Shown: piece by piece, positions 42,864 through 52,314 of the stretch
Position numbering within the stretch: position 1 is the first letter of the stretch
How the letters are laid out: each line of letters opens with the position of its first letter
NCBI GenBank assembly: GCA_028736075.1
Contig: CP117875.1
Span: 1,054,001 to 1,118,000, forward strand
Direction: 5' to 3'
Origin: Chryseobacterium sp. KACC 21268
Lineage (GTDB): Bacteria; Bacteroidota; Bacteroidia; Flavobacteriales; Weeksellaceae
Length of the DNA: 64,000 nucleotides
The notes under the pieces: generated by a model
Seen by the model: the letters and a program-made list of their open reading frames with translations, nothing else
The model's database searches: none
Told to the model about the DNA's origin: nothing
Translations under genes and position numbers: made by a program

Positions 42864-43097
42864 TTGCGATTTTTTGCAAAGATAAAGATATAGACTTTAA
42901 GATAATAGAGGAAAGATGAAAGACTTTGTGATGGTGAAAACGCTTCGACTCCGCTCAGTGTGACGTCTCTAATGCTGATTGTTATTTAATGATTTCATAC
43001 TATTTGTCATTCCGTAGGAATCTCGACAGCTTTGTTTAGATTCCTACGAAATAACAAACGTTGTGGTTATTAGAAATGCTGATTCGAAGCTGGAATC
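42864..43097. repeat. Repeat-filled spacer: CTTCGACTCCGCTCAG arm and family 2 hairpin
   Basis: CTTCGACTCCGCTCAGTGTG starts at about 42946 (one arm of the inverted element seen at 2694-2819). At 43003-43058 TTTGTCATTCCGTAGGAATC and GATTCCTACGAAATAACAAA form the arms of a family 2 hairpin. No gene seen. The 475-base spacer continues into copy D of family 1 and the leuS promoter. Confidence 0.7.
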
Positions 43098-43230
43098 TGC
43101 GCCCCGGCCTGAGTGGAGCTCTTTTTGTTTTTTTTGCGTTGGGAAAAGCTTAGGGGAAAATAAAAAAGCGGGAACCCCTTCGACTCCGCTCAGGATAAAC
43201 TACAGACGGATAAAGGCGCCCAAATAATTA
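43098..43230 (+). repeat. Dispersed intergenic element family 1, copy D (with nested insertion)
   Basis: Opposite orientation to the other three copies. It begins GCGCCCCGGCCTGAGTGGAG, then CTCTTTTTG, continues to GCGGGAAC, and ends GGATAAAGGCGCCCAAATAA. Between GGGAAC and GGATAAA lies CCCTTCGACTCCGCTCAGGA, an arm of another repeat family, where copies B and C have only GGAAGGC. Confidence 0.78.
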
Positions 43231-43264
43231 TCACTGTAGACAAAATGAACTGGAAAATTTAAAA

Positions 43265-43294
43265 TTGTCTATTTATTTCAAAATCTTAACTTTG
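43265..43294 (+). promoter_or_regulatory. Promoter of leuS
   Basis: TTG at 43265-43267, spacer of exactly 19 bases, TAACTTTG at 43287-43294, 44 bases before the ATG. Full consensus. Confidence 0.85.
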
Positions 43295-43338
43295 TGAATC
43301 TTAAAAAAATTATTCATTACTAATTCTTACTTTATAGA

Positions 43339-46149
43339 ATGTTTTACGACCATCAGCAGATAGAAAAAAAGTGGCAGAAATACTGGGAAGACAACCAAAC
43401 TTACAAGACTTCCGACTCAACCGATAAACCGAAATTCTACGTCCTCGATATGTTTCCGTACCCATCCGGAGCAGGACTTCACGTGGGTCATCCGCTGGGA
43501 TACATCGCGTCTGATATCTATGCGAGATTCAAAAGGCATCAGGGTTTCAACGTTTTGCATCCGGTTGGCTATGACAGTTTTGGACTTCCTGCTGAGCAAT
43601 ATGCAATCCAGACCGGAACGCATCCTGCAATTACGACGGAGCAAAATATCACGAGATACGAGGAGCAATTAAGAAAAATCGGTTTTTCATTTGACTGGAG
43701 CAGGGAAGTGAGAACTTCGGACGCTTCTTATTATAAATGGACGCAATGGATTTTTATCCAGTTGTTTCATTCCTGGTACAATAAAGATACGGACAAGGCG
43801 GAATCTATCGAAACCTTAATCCAACATTTTGAGCAAAAAGGAACGGAAGGTTTGAATGCCAATCAAAATGAGGAATTAAATTTCACTTCAGAGGAATGGA
43901 AATCTTATTCTGATATTAAGAAGGAAGAAATATTATTGAATTATCGTCTGGCTTTCCGTGCAGAAACGACGGTGAACTGGTGTCCAGCATTGGGAACTGT
44001 TTTGGCGAACGACGAAATCAAAGACGGAAAATCCGAAAGAGGCGGTTATCCAGTTTTTCAAAAGAAAATGATGCAGTGGAGTATGAGGATTTCTGCATAT
44101 TCGGAAAGATTGTTGCAAGGTTTGAAAACTTTGGACTGGCCTCAACCTTTGAAAGATGCTCAGGAATATTGGATTGGGAAATCTCAGGGTGCGCAGGTAA
44201 GATTCTCAACTGAGAACGGAGAAACGATTTCAGTATTTACAACCCGTCCCGACACCATTTTCGGAGCGACCTTTATGGTTTTGGCGCCGGAAAATCCTCT
44301 GGTTCAGAATTTAACAACTCCAGAACAAAAAACTGAGGTTGATAATTATATAGAAGAAACATCCAAGAAAACAGAACGTGATAGAATGGCTGACGTGAAA
44401 AACGTGAGTGGTGCTTTCACGGGAAGCTACGCCATCAATCCGTTTACAGGGAAAAATATTCCTGTTTATATTTCGGATTATGTGTTGATGGGCTACGGAA
44501 CTGGCGCTGTGATGGCGGTTCCTGCGCACGACGAGCGTGACCATAGATTTGCGAAAAAATTTAATTTGGAAATCATCAAAGTTGTAGAATCTGATGTGGA
44601 TGTTCAGGAAGAAGCGTACGATTCTAAAGATTCAGTTTGCGTGAATTCTGATTTCCTGAATGGACTTAATTATAAGGATGCGAAATCAAAAATAATCGCT
44701 GAAATTGAAAACAAAGGAATTGGTCACGGAACAACGAATTACAGACAGCGTGATGCGATTTTTTCCAGACAAAGATATTGGGGTGAGCCGGTTCCTATTT
44801 ATTATAAGGAAGGAATGCCGTACACTTTGCCAAATTCCGCTTTGCCTTTGGAACTTCCCGAGGTTGAAAAATATCTACCGACAGAAGATGGCGACCCACC
44901 ATTAGGAAATGCGAAAACATTTGCTTGGGACGAGGCGAATCAAAAAGTGGTTGACACGGATTTGATTGATGATAAAACCGTTTTCCCATTAGAGTTATCC
45001 ACAATGCCTGGCTGGGCAGGAAGTTCTTGGTATTTCCTAAGATATATGGACCCGAATGATGACGAAGTTTTTGCTAAAAAAGAACTGACAGATTATTGGG
45101 GACAAGTCGATTTGTACATCGGTGGAAGCGAGCACGCCACCGGACATTTGTTATATTCTCGTTTCTGGAATATGTTTTTGAAAGACAGAGGTTACATTAA
45201 GCAAAATGAACCTTTCCAAAAGTTGATTAATCAAGGGATGATTTTGGGGATGAGTGCGTTTGTTTATAGAATTGACGGAACTAATCAATATGTTTCCAAA
45301 AATTTGATTAGTGAACATAAAACTCAAGCCATTCACGTTGATGTGTCTTTATTAAAAGGAACAACTGATGAATTAGATACTGAAGCTTTCAAAGCTTGGA
45401 GACCAGATTATGCTGATGCAGAATTTATTTTGGAAGATGGCAAATACATCACTGGTCGTGAAGTAGAAAAAATGTCCAAATCAAAATACAATGTCGTCAA
45501 CCCAGACGATATTTGTAATGAATATGGCGCAGACGGTTTAAGATTGTACGAGATGTTCCTTGGTCCATTAGAACAATCCAAGCCTTGGAACACGCAAGGT
45601 CTAAGTGGCGTTTATGGATTTTTGAAAAAATTCTGGAACTTATATTTCAATGGCGACACGTTTGAAGTTTCTGATGAAGAGCCGACAAAAGCTGAATTCA
45701 AGATTCTCCATACCTTAATCAAGAAAGTGCTTTTTGATATTGAGAATTTTTCTTTCAATACATCGGTGTCGTCATTTATGATAGCAGTCAACGAGTTACA
45801 AAAATTGAAATGCAATAAGAGAGCGATTCTGGAGCCATTGGCCGTAATAATCTCGCCTTATGCGCCACACATCTGCGAAGAGGTATGGAATTTGCTAGGA
45901 AATAATTCGTCTATAGAGTTCGAGAAGTTTCCAATTCTTGACGAAGCTTATCTTGTAGAAGATGAGATAGATTACCCAGTAAGTTTTAACGGAAAGATGA
46001 AATTCAAGATAAAATTGGCCGCTGACCTTGGAAAAGAGGAGGTGGAAAAGATTATTTTGGAAAGTGAGGATGCAAAGAGGCAGTTGGATGGAAAAACGGT
46101 GAAAAATTTCATCTTCGTTCCCAAGAAAATCATTAATATTGTCTCATAA
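43339..46149 (+). CDS. leuS: Leucine--tRNA ligase
   Basis: 936 residues. HIGH motif as MFPYPSGAGLHVGHPLGY, CP1 editing domain with TTRPDTIFGATFMVLAPENP and GTGAVMAVPAHDERD, and KMSKS as EKMSKSKYNVVNPDDI. The tRNA-synthetase class I core is followed by the anticodon-binding helices and a C-terminal FIFVPKKIINIV. The length exceeds E. coli LeuRS (860) mainly through Bacteroidota-type insertions near 150-185 and 650-700. It has its own promoter and no operon partner. Confidence 0.98.
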   Translation: MFYDHQQIEKKWQKYWEDNQTYKTSDSTDKPKFYVLDMFPYPSGAGLHVGHPLGYIASDIYARFKRHQGFNVLHPVGYDSFGLPAEQYAIQTGTHPAITTEQNITRYEEQLRKIGFSFDWSREVRTSDASYYKWTQWIFIQLFHSWYNKDTDKAESIETLIQHFEQKGTEGLNANQNEELNFTSEEWKSYSDIKKEEILLNYRLAFRAETTVNWCPALGTVLANDEIKDGKSERGGYPVFQKKMMQWSMRISAYSERLLQGLKTLDWPQPLKDAQEYWIGKSQGAQVRFSTENGETISVFTTRPDTIFGATFMVLAPENPLVQNLTTPEQKTEVDNYIEETSKKTERDRMADVKNVSGAFTGSYAINPFTGKNIPVYISDYVLMGYGTGAVMAVPAHDERDHRFAKKFNLEIIKVVESDVDVQEEAYDSKDSVCVNSDFLNGLNYKDAKSKIIAEIENKGIGHGTTNYRQRDAIFSRQRYWGEPVPIYYKEGMPYTLPNSALPLELPEVEKYLPTEDGDPPLGNAKTFAWDEANQKVVDTDLIDDKTVFPLELSTMPGWAGSSWYFLRYMDPNDDEVFAKKELTDYWGQVDLYIGGSEHATGHLLYSRFWNMFLKDRGYIKQNEPFQKLINQGMILGMSAFVYRIDGTNQYVSKNLISEHKTQAIHVDVSLLKGTTDELDTEAFKAWRPDYADAEFILEDGKYITGREVEKMSKSKYNVVNPDDICNEYGADGLRLYEMFLGPLEQSKPWNTQGLSGVYGFLKKFWNLYFNGDTFEVSDEEPTKAEFKILHTLIKKVLFDIENFSFNTSVSSFMIAVNELQKLKCNKRAILEPLAVIISPYAPHICEEVWNLLGNNSSIEFEKFPILDEAYLVEDEIDYPVSFNGKMKFKIKLAADLGKEEVEKIILESEDAKRQLDGKTVKNFIFVPKKIINIVS

Positions 46150-46443
46150 GTAAGCAATGAAAACGAGGCTTTTAAAACTTTAACAAAAATTTATTATATA
46201 TTATAAATGTAATTATTGAATCGAATAACATAAAAATAATTCACATTTTCTGGTTTTATTTTACAATGTTTAGAAAGATTGATAATAAATTGATAAAAAA
46301 TAAGTTTAATTTTAATAATATATAAATGCGGTCTCGATTGCATTGACAAAAAAAATAAAAAGTCGCATTATTTAGTTTGCATTTTTAAATAAAATGACTT
46401 TATTTTACAGAATAAAATTTAACAATTATAATTTAGTTTTAAT
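46150..46443. other. AT-rich leader region of the TonB operon
   Basis: 294 very AT-rich bases without a gene. TTAGTTTG at 46372-46379 is one base off the -7 consensus; TTGACA at 46343 is too far upstream of it (26-base gap). The transcription start cannot be fixed from sequence alone. Confidence 0.4.
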
Positions 46444-47307
46444 ATGGAAATGAATGTTTCAAACACGGATGAGCAAGTAATTGCTAAGAAAAAAGGAGGT
46501 CTTAATCCTGCGGTAATTATTCCTATTTTATTGGTAATAGGTATTGCTATTTATTTATTTGTTTGTGGTAACCCATCAAACTTTACTGCTGATCCACGTA
46601 TCGATGGTACAGCTTCTGTTGCTTTCGCAGATATCGAAAGTAAGGAGTTACACCCACACGGTCTAGGAATGGTTTATATGGGAGGATTTATTGTTCCTAT
46701 CCTTATTACATTCATGATCACAGTTATTGTTTTTGCTATCGAGCGTGCATTCGTTTTGAGCAAAGCAGCTGGTAATGGTAGTGTTGATAATTTCGTATTG
46801 AAAATTAGAAGTCTACTTAATCAAAACAAAGTTGATGAAGCTCTTGAAGAGTGCGACAGACAACAAGGATCTGTAGGTAATGTTGTGAAAGAAGGTCTTA
46901 CGACTTACAAAGCATTAGCTAAAGATACGACGCTAAACAAAGAACAAAAAATGGCTGCTCTTACAAAAGCAATCGAAGAAGCTACAACTCTTGAAATGCC
47001 AATGCTTGAGAAGAATATGATGATTCTTTCTACATTAGGTACAGTTGCAACTTTGGTAGCACTACTAGGAACAGTAATCGGGATGATCAAAGCATTTGCT
47101 GCTCTAGGTGGTGGTGGTGGTACTCCAGATGCTGGAGCATTGTCAATCGGTATCTCTGAGGCATTGATGAATACTGCTTTAGGTATTGGTACTTCTGCAA
47201 TCGCGATTATCCTTTATAACTTCTTTACGTCTAAAATCGACGGATTGACTTACAAGATCGATGAGATCTCTATGAGCATCCAACAGTCTTTTGCTGAATT
47301 TCACTAA
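46444..47307 (+). CDS. exbB: MotA/TolQ/ExbB proton channel family protein
   Basis: 287 residues. Helices at about 23-41, 76-101, 193-220 and 232-257. The conserved C-terminal region with LEKNMMILSTLGTVATLVAL, LGTVIGMIKAFAALG and EALMNTALGIGTSAIAIILY is the MotA/TolQ/ExbB signature. It forms the proton-conducting inner-membrane complex that energises TonB with the two ExbD proteins encoded next. It has an N-terminal helix and periplasmic insert not found in E. coli ExbB, as in other Bacteroidota. Confidence 0.95.
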   Translation: MEMNVSNTDEQVIAKKKGGLNPAVIIPILLVIGIAIYLFVCGNPSNFTADPRIDGTASVAFADIESKELHPHGLGMVYMGGFIVPILITFMITVIVFAIERAFVLSKAAGNGSVDNFVLKIRSLLNQNKVDEALEECDRQQGSVGNVVKEGLTTYKALAKDTTLNKEQKMAALTKAIEEATTLEMPMLEKNMMILSTLGTVATLVALLGTVIGMIKAFAALGGGGGTPDAGALSIGISEALMNTALGIGTSAIAIILYNFFTSKIDGLTYKIDEISMSIQQSFAEFH

Positions 47308-47385
47308 GAAATAAGCAGAAGATAAAAACGAAAATGTATTTCGCATTTTCAAATTCATAAATTAGTTAACAAAGACATTTAAATA

Positions 47386-47994
47386 ATGGCGAGAATTAAA
47401 CCAAAAAGACATGGAGTAGTTACGGACATGACCGCAATGTGTGATGTTGCGTTCCTACTACTTACATTCTTTATATTAACCACTCAGTTCAAAAAACCTG
47501 ATGTGGAGTCGATAAAACCGCCTTCTTCTATATCAGAGAAATTACTCCCTGATGCTAGTCTTATGACTATAAATGTTACTCCTGCTGGATTGTTCTACTT
47601 TCAACCTGTAGAAAACAGTTCAGAAAGAATCAAGCTTCTTGATAATATGGCTGCGAAGTACAAACTTCCTGCATTTACAAATCAAGAGAAAGTAGCATTT
47701 ACAAAAGTGCAAGCGGTAGGCGTACCAATTGGTAAGCTAAAAGGTTATTTGAATCTTCCTGAAGATAAACAAAAAGCTTTCAAAGCCACAGAAGGTATCC
47801 CAATGGATAGCACAAATAAACAATTGATTGATTGGGTACAGCAAAGTTTAGCCGTAAATCCTGACTATAAGTTAGCGATTAAAGGTGACGTTACTACGAA
47901 GTATCCTAAAGTTAAAGGTTTGTTTGAAGGTTTAAGAGATATTGATTTTCTTAAATTCTGGTTGATCACATCACAAGAAAAATCATCTAACTAA
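47386..47994 (+). CDS. exbD: ExbD/TolR family protein 1
   Basis: 202 residues. A basic N-terminus (MARIKPKRHG) precedes one helix carrying the proton-path Asp20 in TAMCDVAFLLLTFFILT. The periplasmic part (about 40-202) is longer than in E. coli ExbD. It partners ExbB and TonB. It lies 78 bases after exbB and is followed 11 bases later by a second exbD. Confidence 0.93.
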   Translation: MARIKPKRHGVVTDMTAMCDVAFLLLTFFILTTQFKKPDVESIKPPSSISEKLLPDASLMTINVTPAGLFYFQPVENSSERIKLLDNMAAKYKLPAFTNQEKVAFTKVQAVGVPIGKLKGYLNLPEDKQKAFKATEGIPMDSTNKQLIDWVQQSLAVNPDYKLAIKGDVTTKYPKVKGLFEGLRDIDFLKFWLITSQEKSSN

Positions 47995-48005
47995 ATCTAC
48001 GAGAA

Positions 48006-48545
48006 ATGGCAGAAGTACAAGTAAAAGACGACGGCGGGAAAGGCGGCAAGGTCCGCTCGAAGAAGCAGAACACCCGCGTAGACATGACGCCCATGGTAGA
48101 CTTAGGATTTCTTTTGATCACGTTCTTTATGTTTACTACAACGTTCAGTAAACCAAATGTAATGGATCTTGGTCTTCCGGCTAAACCGAAGGACAAACAG
48201 ACTCCACCAGAAACAGAGATCAAATTGAATAATTCAATTTCTATCTTGATAGGGAAAGACAACAAGATATTTTATCATCAGCAAGATCAGGCTGGTCTTA
48301 ATGATCAGACTCTTGTTGAAACCAACTTCGATAGAGAAGGTATTACGAAAGTAATAGAGAGAGCAAAAGCCGGAGCATCTGATAAAGAAAAGTTCACAGT
48401 AATTATCAAGCCGACGGACGATGCAGTATATAAAAACTTTGTAGACATTCTAGATGAGATGGCTATTACCAAAAACGAGAGATATGGGGTGACCGATATC
48501 AAACCTTGGGAATTAGCTATCTACAAAAAGAAAGTAGGAGAATAA
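48006..48545 (+). CDS. exbD: ExbD/TolR family protein 2
   Basis: 179 residues. Basic Gly/Lys-rich N-terminus, then VDMTPMVDLGFLLITFFMFT with the functional Asp32 in the single helix. The periplasmic domain ends in YGVTDIKPWELAIYKKKVG. Two different ExbD subunits in one operon are known from Flavobacterium psychrophilum (exbD1/exbD2). The codon composition at the start is richer in GC than its neighbours. Confidence 0.93.
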   Translation: MAEVQVKDDGGKGGKVRSKKQNTRVDMTPMVDLGFLLITFFMFTTTFSKPNVMDLGLPAKPKDKQTPPETEIKLNNSISILIGKDNKIFYHQQDQAGLNDQTLVETNFDREGITKVIERAKAGASDKEKFTVIIKPTDDAVYKNFVDILDEMAITKNERYGVTDIKPWELAIYKKKVGE

Positions 48546-48578
48546 TCCACTACAAGTATCACATTTAATAATATATTA

Positions 48579-49403
48579 ATGGCAGAAGATAATTTGAATT
48601 ACAATCCCACGCTTGATGAGATTGTATTTGAAAAGAGAAATAAAGAATATGGCGCGTATGACATCAGATCGACATATTCTAGGATGCTTACAAAGTCTTT
48701 TTTAATTGGAACAGCTTTTTTTCTTGTCCTAGCAATTTCGCCACTTATCTATCTTAAGATCCAGCAGATGAATGCTAAAGATAAGGTAGAGGTAGATGCG
48801 AATCTAGTAGAGATCTTACCAGACGAACCGATTATTGAGCAACCAAAAGAAGAAGAACCACCGCCACCACCTCCACCAAAAGAAGAGGAAAAGCAAGAGG
48901 TGATTCAGAATGTTGTTCCGGAACCTAAAAAGGCTCCAAAGATTGAAACTCCACCGCCACCAATTACAAAACAATTGGAGACGACAACAGGATTGCAAAA
49001 CCAAGAAGGTGTGAAAACACCAACTTACACGCCACCACCACCGCCACCAGGAACTGGTAAAGTAGTAACGGCGGAAGTAAAACCAGTCACCAATGAGGTT
49101 TACGAATCAGTAGATCAGTCTGCAGAATATCCTGGAGGTATGAACTCATTCAGAACTAAGTTTCAGAATAATTTTGATTCAGGAAGTCTAGAGGGTGAAG
49201 GTACTCTAAAGACAGAAGTAACATTCGTTGTGGAAAGAGATGGTACGCTTACGCAGGTGAAAGCAACTGGTTCTAATTCAGACTTTAATAAAGAAGCTGA
49301 AGCGACTGTTAAAGGAATTAAGAACAAATGGGCTCCAGCTAAAGTTAACGGGCAACCAGTTAGGTCTAGATTTAGATTCCCAATTACAATGAATTTCCAG
49401 TAA
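48579..49403 (+). CDS. tonB: TonB energy transducer
   Basis: 274 residues. An N-terminal cytoplasmic segment of about 36 residues, one helix (about 39-60), then a Pro/Glu/Lys-rich periplasmic spacer (EEEPPPPPPPKEEE and YTPPPPPPG), and a C-terminal TonB domain (about 175-274) ending in RSRFRFPITMNFQ. It transmits proton-motive energy from ExbBD to outer-membrane receptors. It is the last gene before a terminator. Confidence 0.94.
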   Translation: MAEDNLNYNPTLDEIVFEKRNKEYGAYDIRSTYSRMLTKSFLIGTAFFLVLAISPLIYLKIQQMNAKDKVEVDANLVEILPDEPIIEQPKEEEPPPPPPPKEEEKQEVIQNVVPEPKKAPKIETPPPPITKQLETTTGLQNQEGVKTPTYTPPPPPPGTGKVVTAEVKPVTNEVYESVDQSAEYPGGMNSFRTKFQNNFDSGSLEGEGTLKTEVTFVVERDGTLTQVKATGSNSDFNKEAEATVKGIKNKWAPAKVNGQPVRSRFRFPITMNFQ

Positions 49404-49430
49404 GGATTTAACTTGTAATATATTATATAA

Positions 49431-49460
49431 AAGAGAAGTTGTAACAACTTCTCTTTTTTT
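49431..49460 (+). terminator. Terminator after tonB
   Basis: AAGAGAAGTTG and CAACTTCTCTT form a perfect 11-bp stem with a TAA loop, followed by a T-run. Confidence 0.9.
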
Positions 49461-49475
49461 TATTAAATTTGTGAT

Positions 49476-49661
49476 ATGTTTAATTGGCTTTCTTTGATAA
49501 CAGGACTTTTCTACATCGTTTTAGGAATCGTTGTTATCGTATATAAATTCTTTATCGTTATTCTAGAACCTAATGTAGCTTATCCATTAGGTGGACTACT
49601 TATAGCTTACGGCGTGTTCCGAATTGTACGAGCTATCCTCAGAATTAAAAGTGATAATTAA
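49476..49661 (+). CDS. Two-helix small membrane protein
   Basis: 61 residues: MFNWLSLITGLFYIVLGIVV and a second helix around NVAYPLGGLLIAYGVFRIVR, ending in a basic tail. No known family. A TAAATTTG element ends only four bases before the ATG, so if it is the -7 box the mRNA would be almost leaderless. The stop lies 1 base before the PstS-like gene start. Confidence 0.7.
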   Translation: MFNWLSLITGLFYIVLGIVVIVYKFFIVILEPNVAYPLGGLLIAYGVFRIVRAILRIKSDN

Positions 49662-49662
49662 T

Positions 49663-50535
49663 ATGAAAAAAATATTTTTTCTCTTCATAGCAATAGCTGC
49701 TATTGTATTCGCGTGTTCCAAAGAGAAACCTAAAGAGATTGATACACCAAATAAGGGAGAGATCACTGTCGAAACAGACGAGTCTTTCAAAAGTGTAGTC
49801 GAAGCTTTGGCAGAAAGATATATGGCTCTGAATCCAGAGACAAAAATCAACGTCGTGATCAAGAAAGAGGATCTCGGACTTCTAGATTTACTTGATCGAA
49901 AAGTAAGGATTGCAGTGATGTCCAGAGAACTGTCTCAAAAGGAAAAAGAAGCTTACGATACAAAAATCGATTTGCCTTGGCTTCCAGGAAAGTTTGCGGC
50001 AGATGCAGTCCTTTTCGTCGTTCCCAAAGATTCGCCATTAGAATCTATCTCAATGGAAGAGATTTACTCAGAGTTGAATTCAGATAAAAAGCGTTTGATC
50101 TTCGATGGAACCAACTCCAGTAATCTGAATTTTATCGCACAAAAATTCAAGAAAGATCCTTCTCAGCTCAAATTTTCTATCATCAATGGTAATGAAAATG
50201 TAGCTGAACAATTGAAAAACTATCCAGATAAAATTGGAGTGATCAGCTACAATACAATAAGCCGACCGTTCGGCGAGGAAGCTCAAAGGCTGAGAAATGA
50301 TTTGAAGATCTTGAAAGTAGTCAAAGACAGTCAGGCTTACGATGTCACAGGTGATAACCTTAAAAATATGACTTATCCATTTACCAGAGTGTTGTATTTT
50401 GTTTCTAATGAAGCGTACTATGGTCTCGGAAATGGTTTCATAAGGTTCTCTTGCCAGCAATTAGGTCAAATTGTTGTTGAAAAAGAGGGACTTCAACCTT
50501 ACAATATTTTCAAAAGAGAAGTGAGAATGAAATAA
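49663..50535 (+). CDS. PstS-like phosphate/anion-binding lipoprotein
   Basis: 290 residues from the ATG at 49663 (MKKIFFLFIAIAAIVFACSK); the longer frame starts inside the preceding gene. Lipobox IVFAC with Cys18. The solute-binding fold is indicated by GEITVETDESFKSVVEALAE, VRIAVMSRELSQKEKEAYD and DAVLFVVPKDSPLESISMEE, as in PstS-type proteins. No pstCAB permease is adjacent. Its constant position beside the TonB operon in this group (as I recall it) suggests a role other than classical phosphate uptake; that is inference. Confidence 0.82.
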   Translation: MKKIFFLFIAIAAIVFACSKEKPKEIDTPNKGEITVETDESFKSVVEALAERYMALNPETKINVVIKKEDLGLLDLLDRKVRIAVMSRELSQKEKEAYDTKIDLPWLPGKFAADAVLFVVPKDSPLESISMEEIYSELNSDKKRLIFDGTNSSNLNFIAQKFKKDPSQLKFSIINGNENVAEQLKNYPDKIGVISYNTISRPFGEEAQRLRNDLKILKVVKDSQAYDVTGDNLKNMTYPFTRVLYFVSNEAYYGLGNGFIRFSCQQLGQIVVEKEGLQPYNIFKREVRMK

Positions 50536-50631
50536 TTTAATTTTTAATATTTATTTAACAGAAGATTTAAACTTTAATTTATATTTTGGTCTAAATATTG
50601 TCGATAAAACCGAAATTTATAGTTAAGAAAA

Positions 50632-52293
50632 ATGAAAAAAGAGAATAAAATGAATTTATCAAAAAAAATTTTTGTTACAGCTGCGGTAGGCTTTTTTACT
50701 AGTTTTAGTTTTGCACAATCTGTACAAGACGGGATTAACTTTGTAGATAGCCAAAAATATGCAAAGGCAAAACAAAATTACACAGACCTTATCAACCAAA
50801 ATCCTAAAGAAGCAAGCAATTACTTTTATTTAGGTAACACATATTTAACTCAGTTCGACCCAAATTTTGATTTAGCTCAAGAAAGCTTTAACAAAGGTCT
50901 AGCTGCAGATCCTAAAAGTTATTTGAACAAATTAGGTTTGGCATCTGTCAAACTTGGTAAAGGCGATAAATCTGCAGTTGCAGAAATCCAACAGATTGTA
51001 AAAGATTCTAGAGAGAAAGATGCAGAAGTACTTTTCCGTGCTGGTGAGGCGTTGACATTGTTCGAAAAAAACAGTTCACCTGATCTAGCGATTGGCTTCT
51101 TGAACAAAGCGGTTGAAAAAGCTGGAAAAGCTGGCGTTCCTGCAAATTATTACTACGCTCTAGGTGATGCTTACAGAATCAAAAAAGATCCAGGTAACGC
51201 GATGACGGCTTACGATAAGGCAGAAGCTGTAGCTAAGAATAAAGCTTCGGTTTACACACGAAAAGGTACTCTTTGGATTGCTGCACAACAATGGCAACAA
51301 GCAAAGACAAACATCGATAAAGCAATTGCTGTAGATCCAACTTACGCGCCGGCTTACAAAGCATTGGCAGGTTTCAATATCAAATATCAAAAAAATGCTG
51401 AGGCAACTCAGAATTTGATCAACTATACAAAGTATGCGGATGAAGATCCATATACACAGTTGGAGATTGCTAAGCTTTATTTTACAAATGAGGATTATGC
51501 GAATGCAAAAACAACTTTAGATTCTGTTTTCGATAAAGTGAATGATCCTATCAAACATAAATTGAGAGCCTACATTCTTTATGGTGAAGGTAAATATGCA
51601 GAAGCTCAGCAAAGCATCAGTACTTTCTTATCTCAGGCTGATAAATCCAGAGTTCAAGCGTCAGACGAAGGTTTACAAGGTTTGATCGCAGCAGGATTGG
51701 CAAAAGATGAGAAAGATACGGCTAAAAAAGCACAGCTAGAAGCTACAGTTCAGCAAAAAATTGCTATTGCTAAGAATGCAAAAGACGAAACTTTAAACTG
51801 GGATGAAGAATTAGCGAAAATCAAAGGCGGATTGGTAGGCATTACTGCTGATGCAGGCGGAACATCTCCAGAGATCGACGCTTTGAAGGCTAAAGTTGCT
51901 GCTAATGCACAAGATACAGATGCCCTATATAAATTGGCACAAGCTTATCAGGACATCAAAAACTGGAATGGTGCAATCTTGACTTGGCAAAAAATGATAG
52001 CGCTTCTTCCAACTTGGGAGCCAGCATATTACAGCCAAGGTTATGCTTATCAGCAGGCAGGAAGCCAGGAATTGGCATCTGCGGCATACCAAAAGTATAT
52101 CGATACGTTGATGGCAAAACCAGCAGCTGATCAGGAAGCCAACAAAGAGACAATGTCTTACGCTTACTTTGCAATCGCTTTTATCGCAAAAGACAGTGAT
52201 AAAGAAAAAGCAAAAGCTAATATTGCAAAATCTTTGGCATTGAATCCAACTTATGCAGATGCATTGGCGCTTCAAAAAGCACTTGGTCAATAA
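50632..52293 (+). CDS. Secreted tetratricopeptide repeat protein
   Basis: 553 residues (547 if the ATG six codons downstream is the start). Signal peptide ends at FTSFSFAQ (about residue 30). At least eight TPR-like helical pairs follow, for example NPKEASNYFYLGNTYLTQFD, YYYALGDAYRIKKDPGNAM, AYAPAYKALAGFN-like and YYSQGYAYQQAGSQELASAA. It ends with repeats from NPTYADALALQKALGQ. A periplasmic scaffold is likely. It is 96 bases from the PstS-like gene and is closed by a terminator. Confidence 0.88.
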   Translation: MKKENKMNLSKKIFVTAAVGFFTSFSFAQSVQDGINFVDSQKYAKAKQNYTDLINQNPKEASNYFYLGNTYLTQFDPNFDLAQESFNKGLAADPKSYLNKLGLASVKLGKGDKSAVAEIQQIVKDSREKDAEVLFRAGEALTLFEKNSSPDLAIGFLNKAVEKAGKAGVPANYYYALGDAYRIKKDPGNAMTAYDKAEAVAKNKASVYTRKGTLWIAAQQWQQAKTNIDKAIAVDPTYAPAYKALAGFNIKYQKNAEATQNLINYTKYADEDPYTQLEIAKLYFTNEDYANAKTTLDSVFDKVNDPIKHKLRAYILYGEGKYAEAQQSISTFLSQADKSRVQASDEGLQGLIAAGLAKDEKDTAKKAQLEATVQQKIAIAKNAKDETLNWDEELAKIKGGLVGITADAGGTSPEIDALKAKVAANAQDTDALYKLAQAYQDIKNWNGAILTWQKMIALLPTWEPAYYSQGYAYQQAGSQELASAAYQKYIDTLMAKPAADQEANKETMSYAYFAIAFIAKDSDKEKAKANIAKSLALNPTYADALALQKALGQ

Positions 52294-52314
52294 TCTTTAA
52301 GTGAACCAACATAT

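Noticed and set aside
46343-46380. Enterobacterial-type TTGACA promoter for exbB
   Set aside because: TTGACA is present, but no suitable partner box lies at 16-18 bases, and this phylum does not use that consensus.
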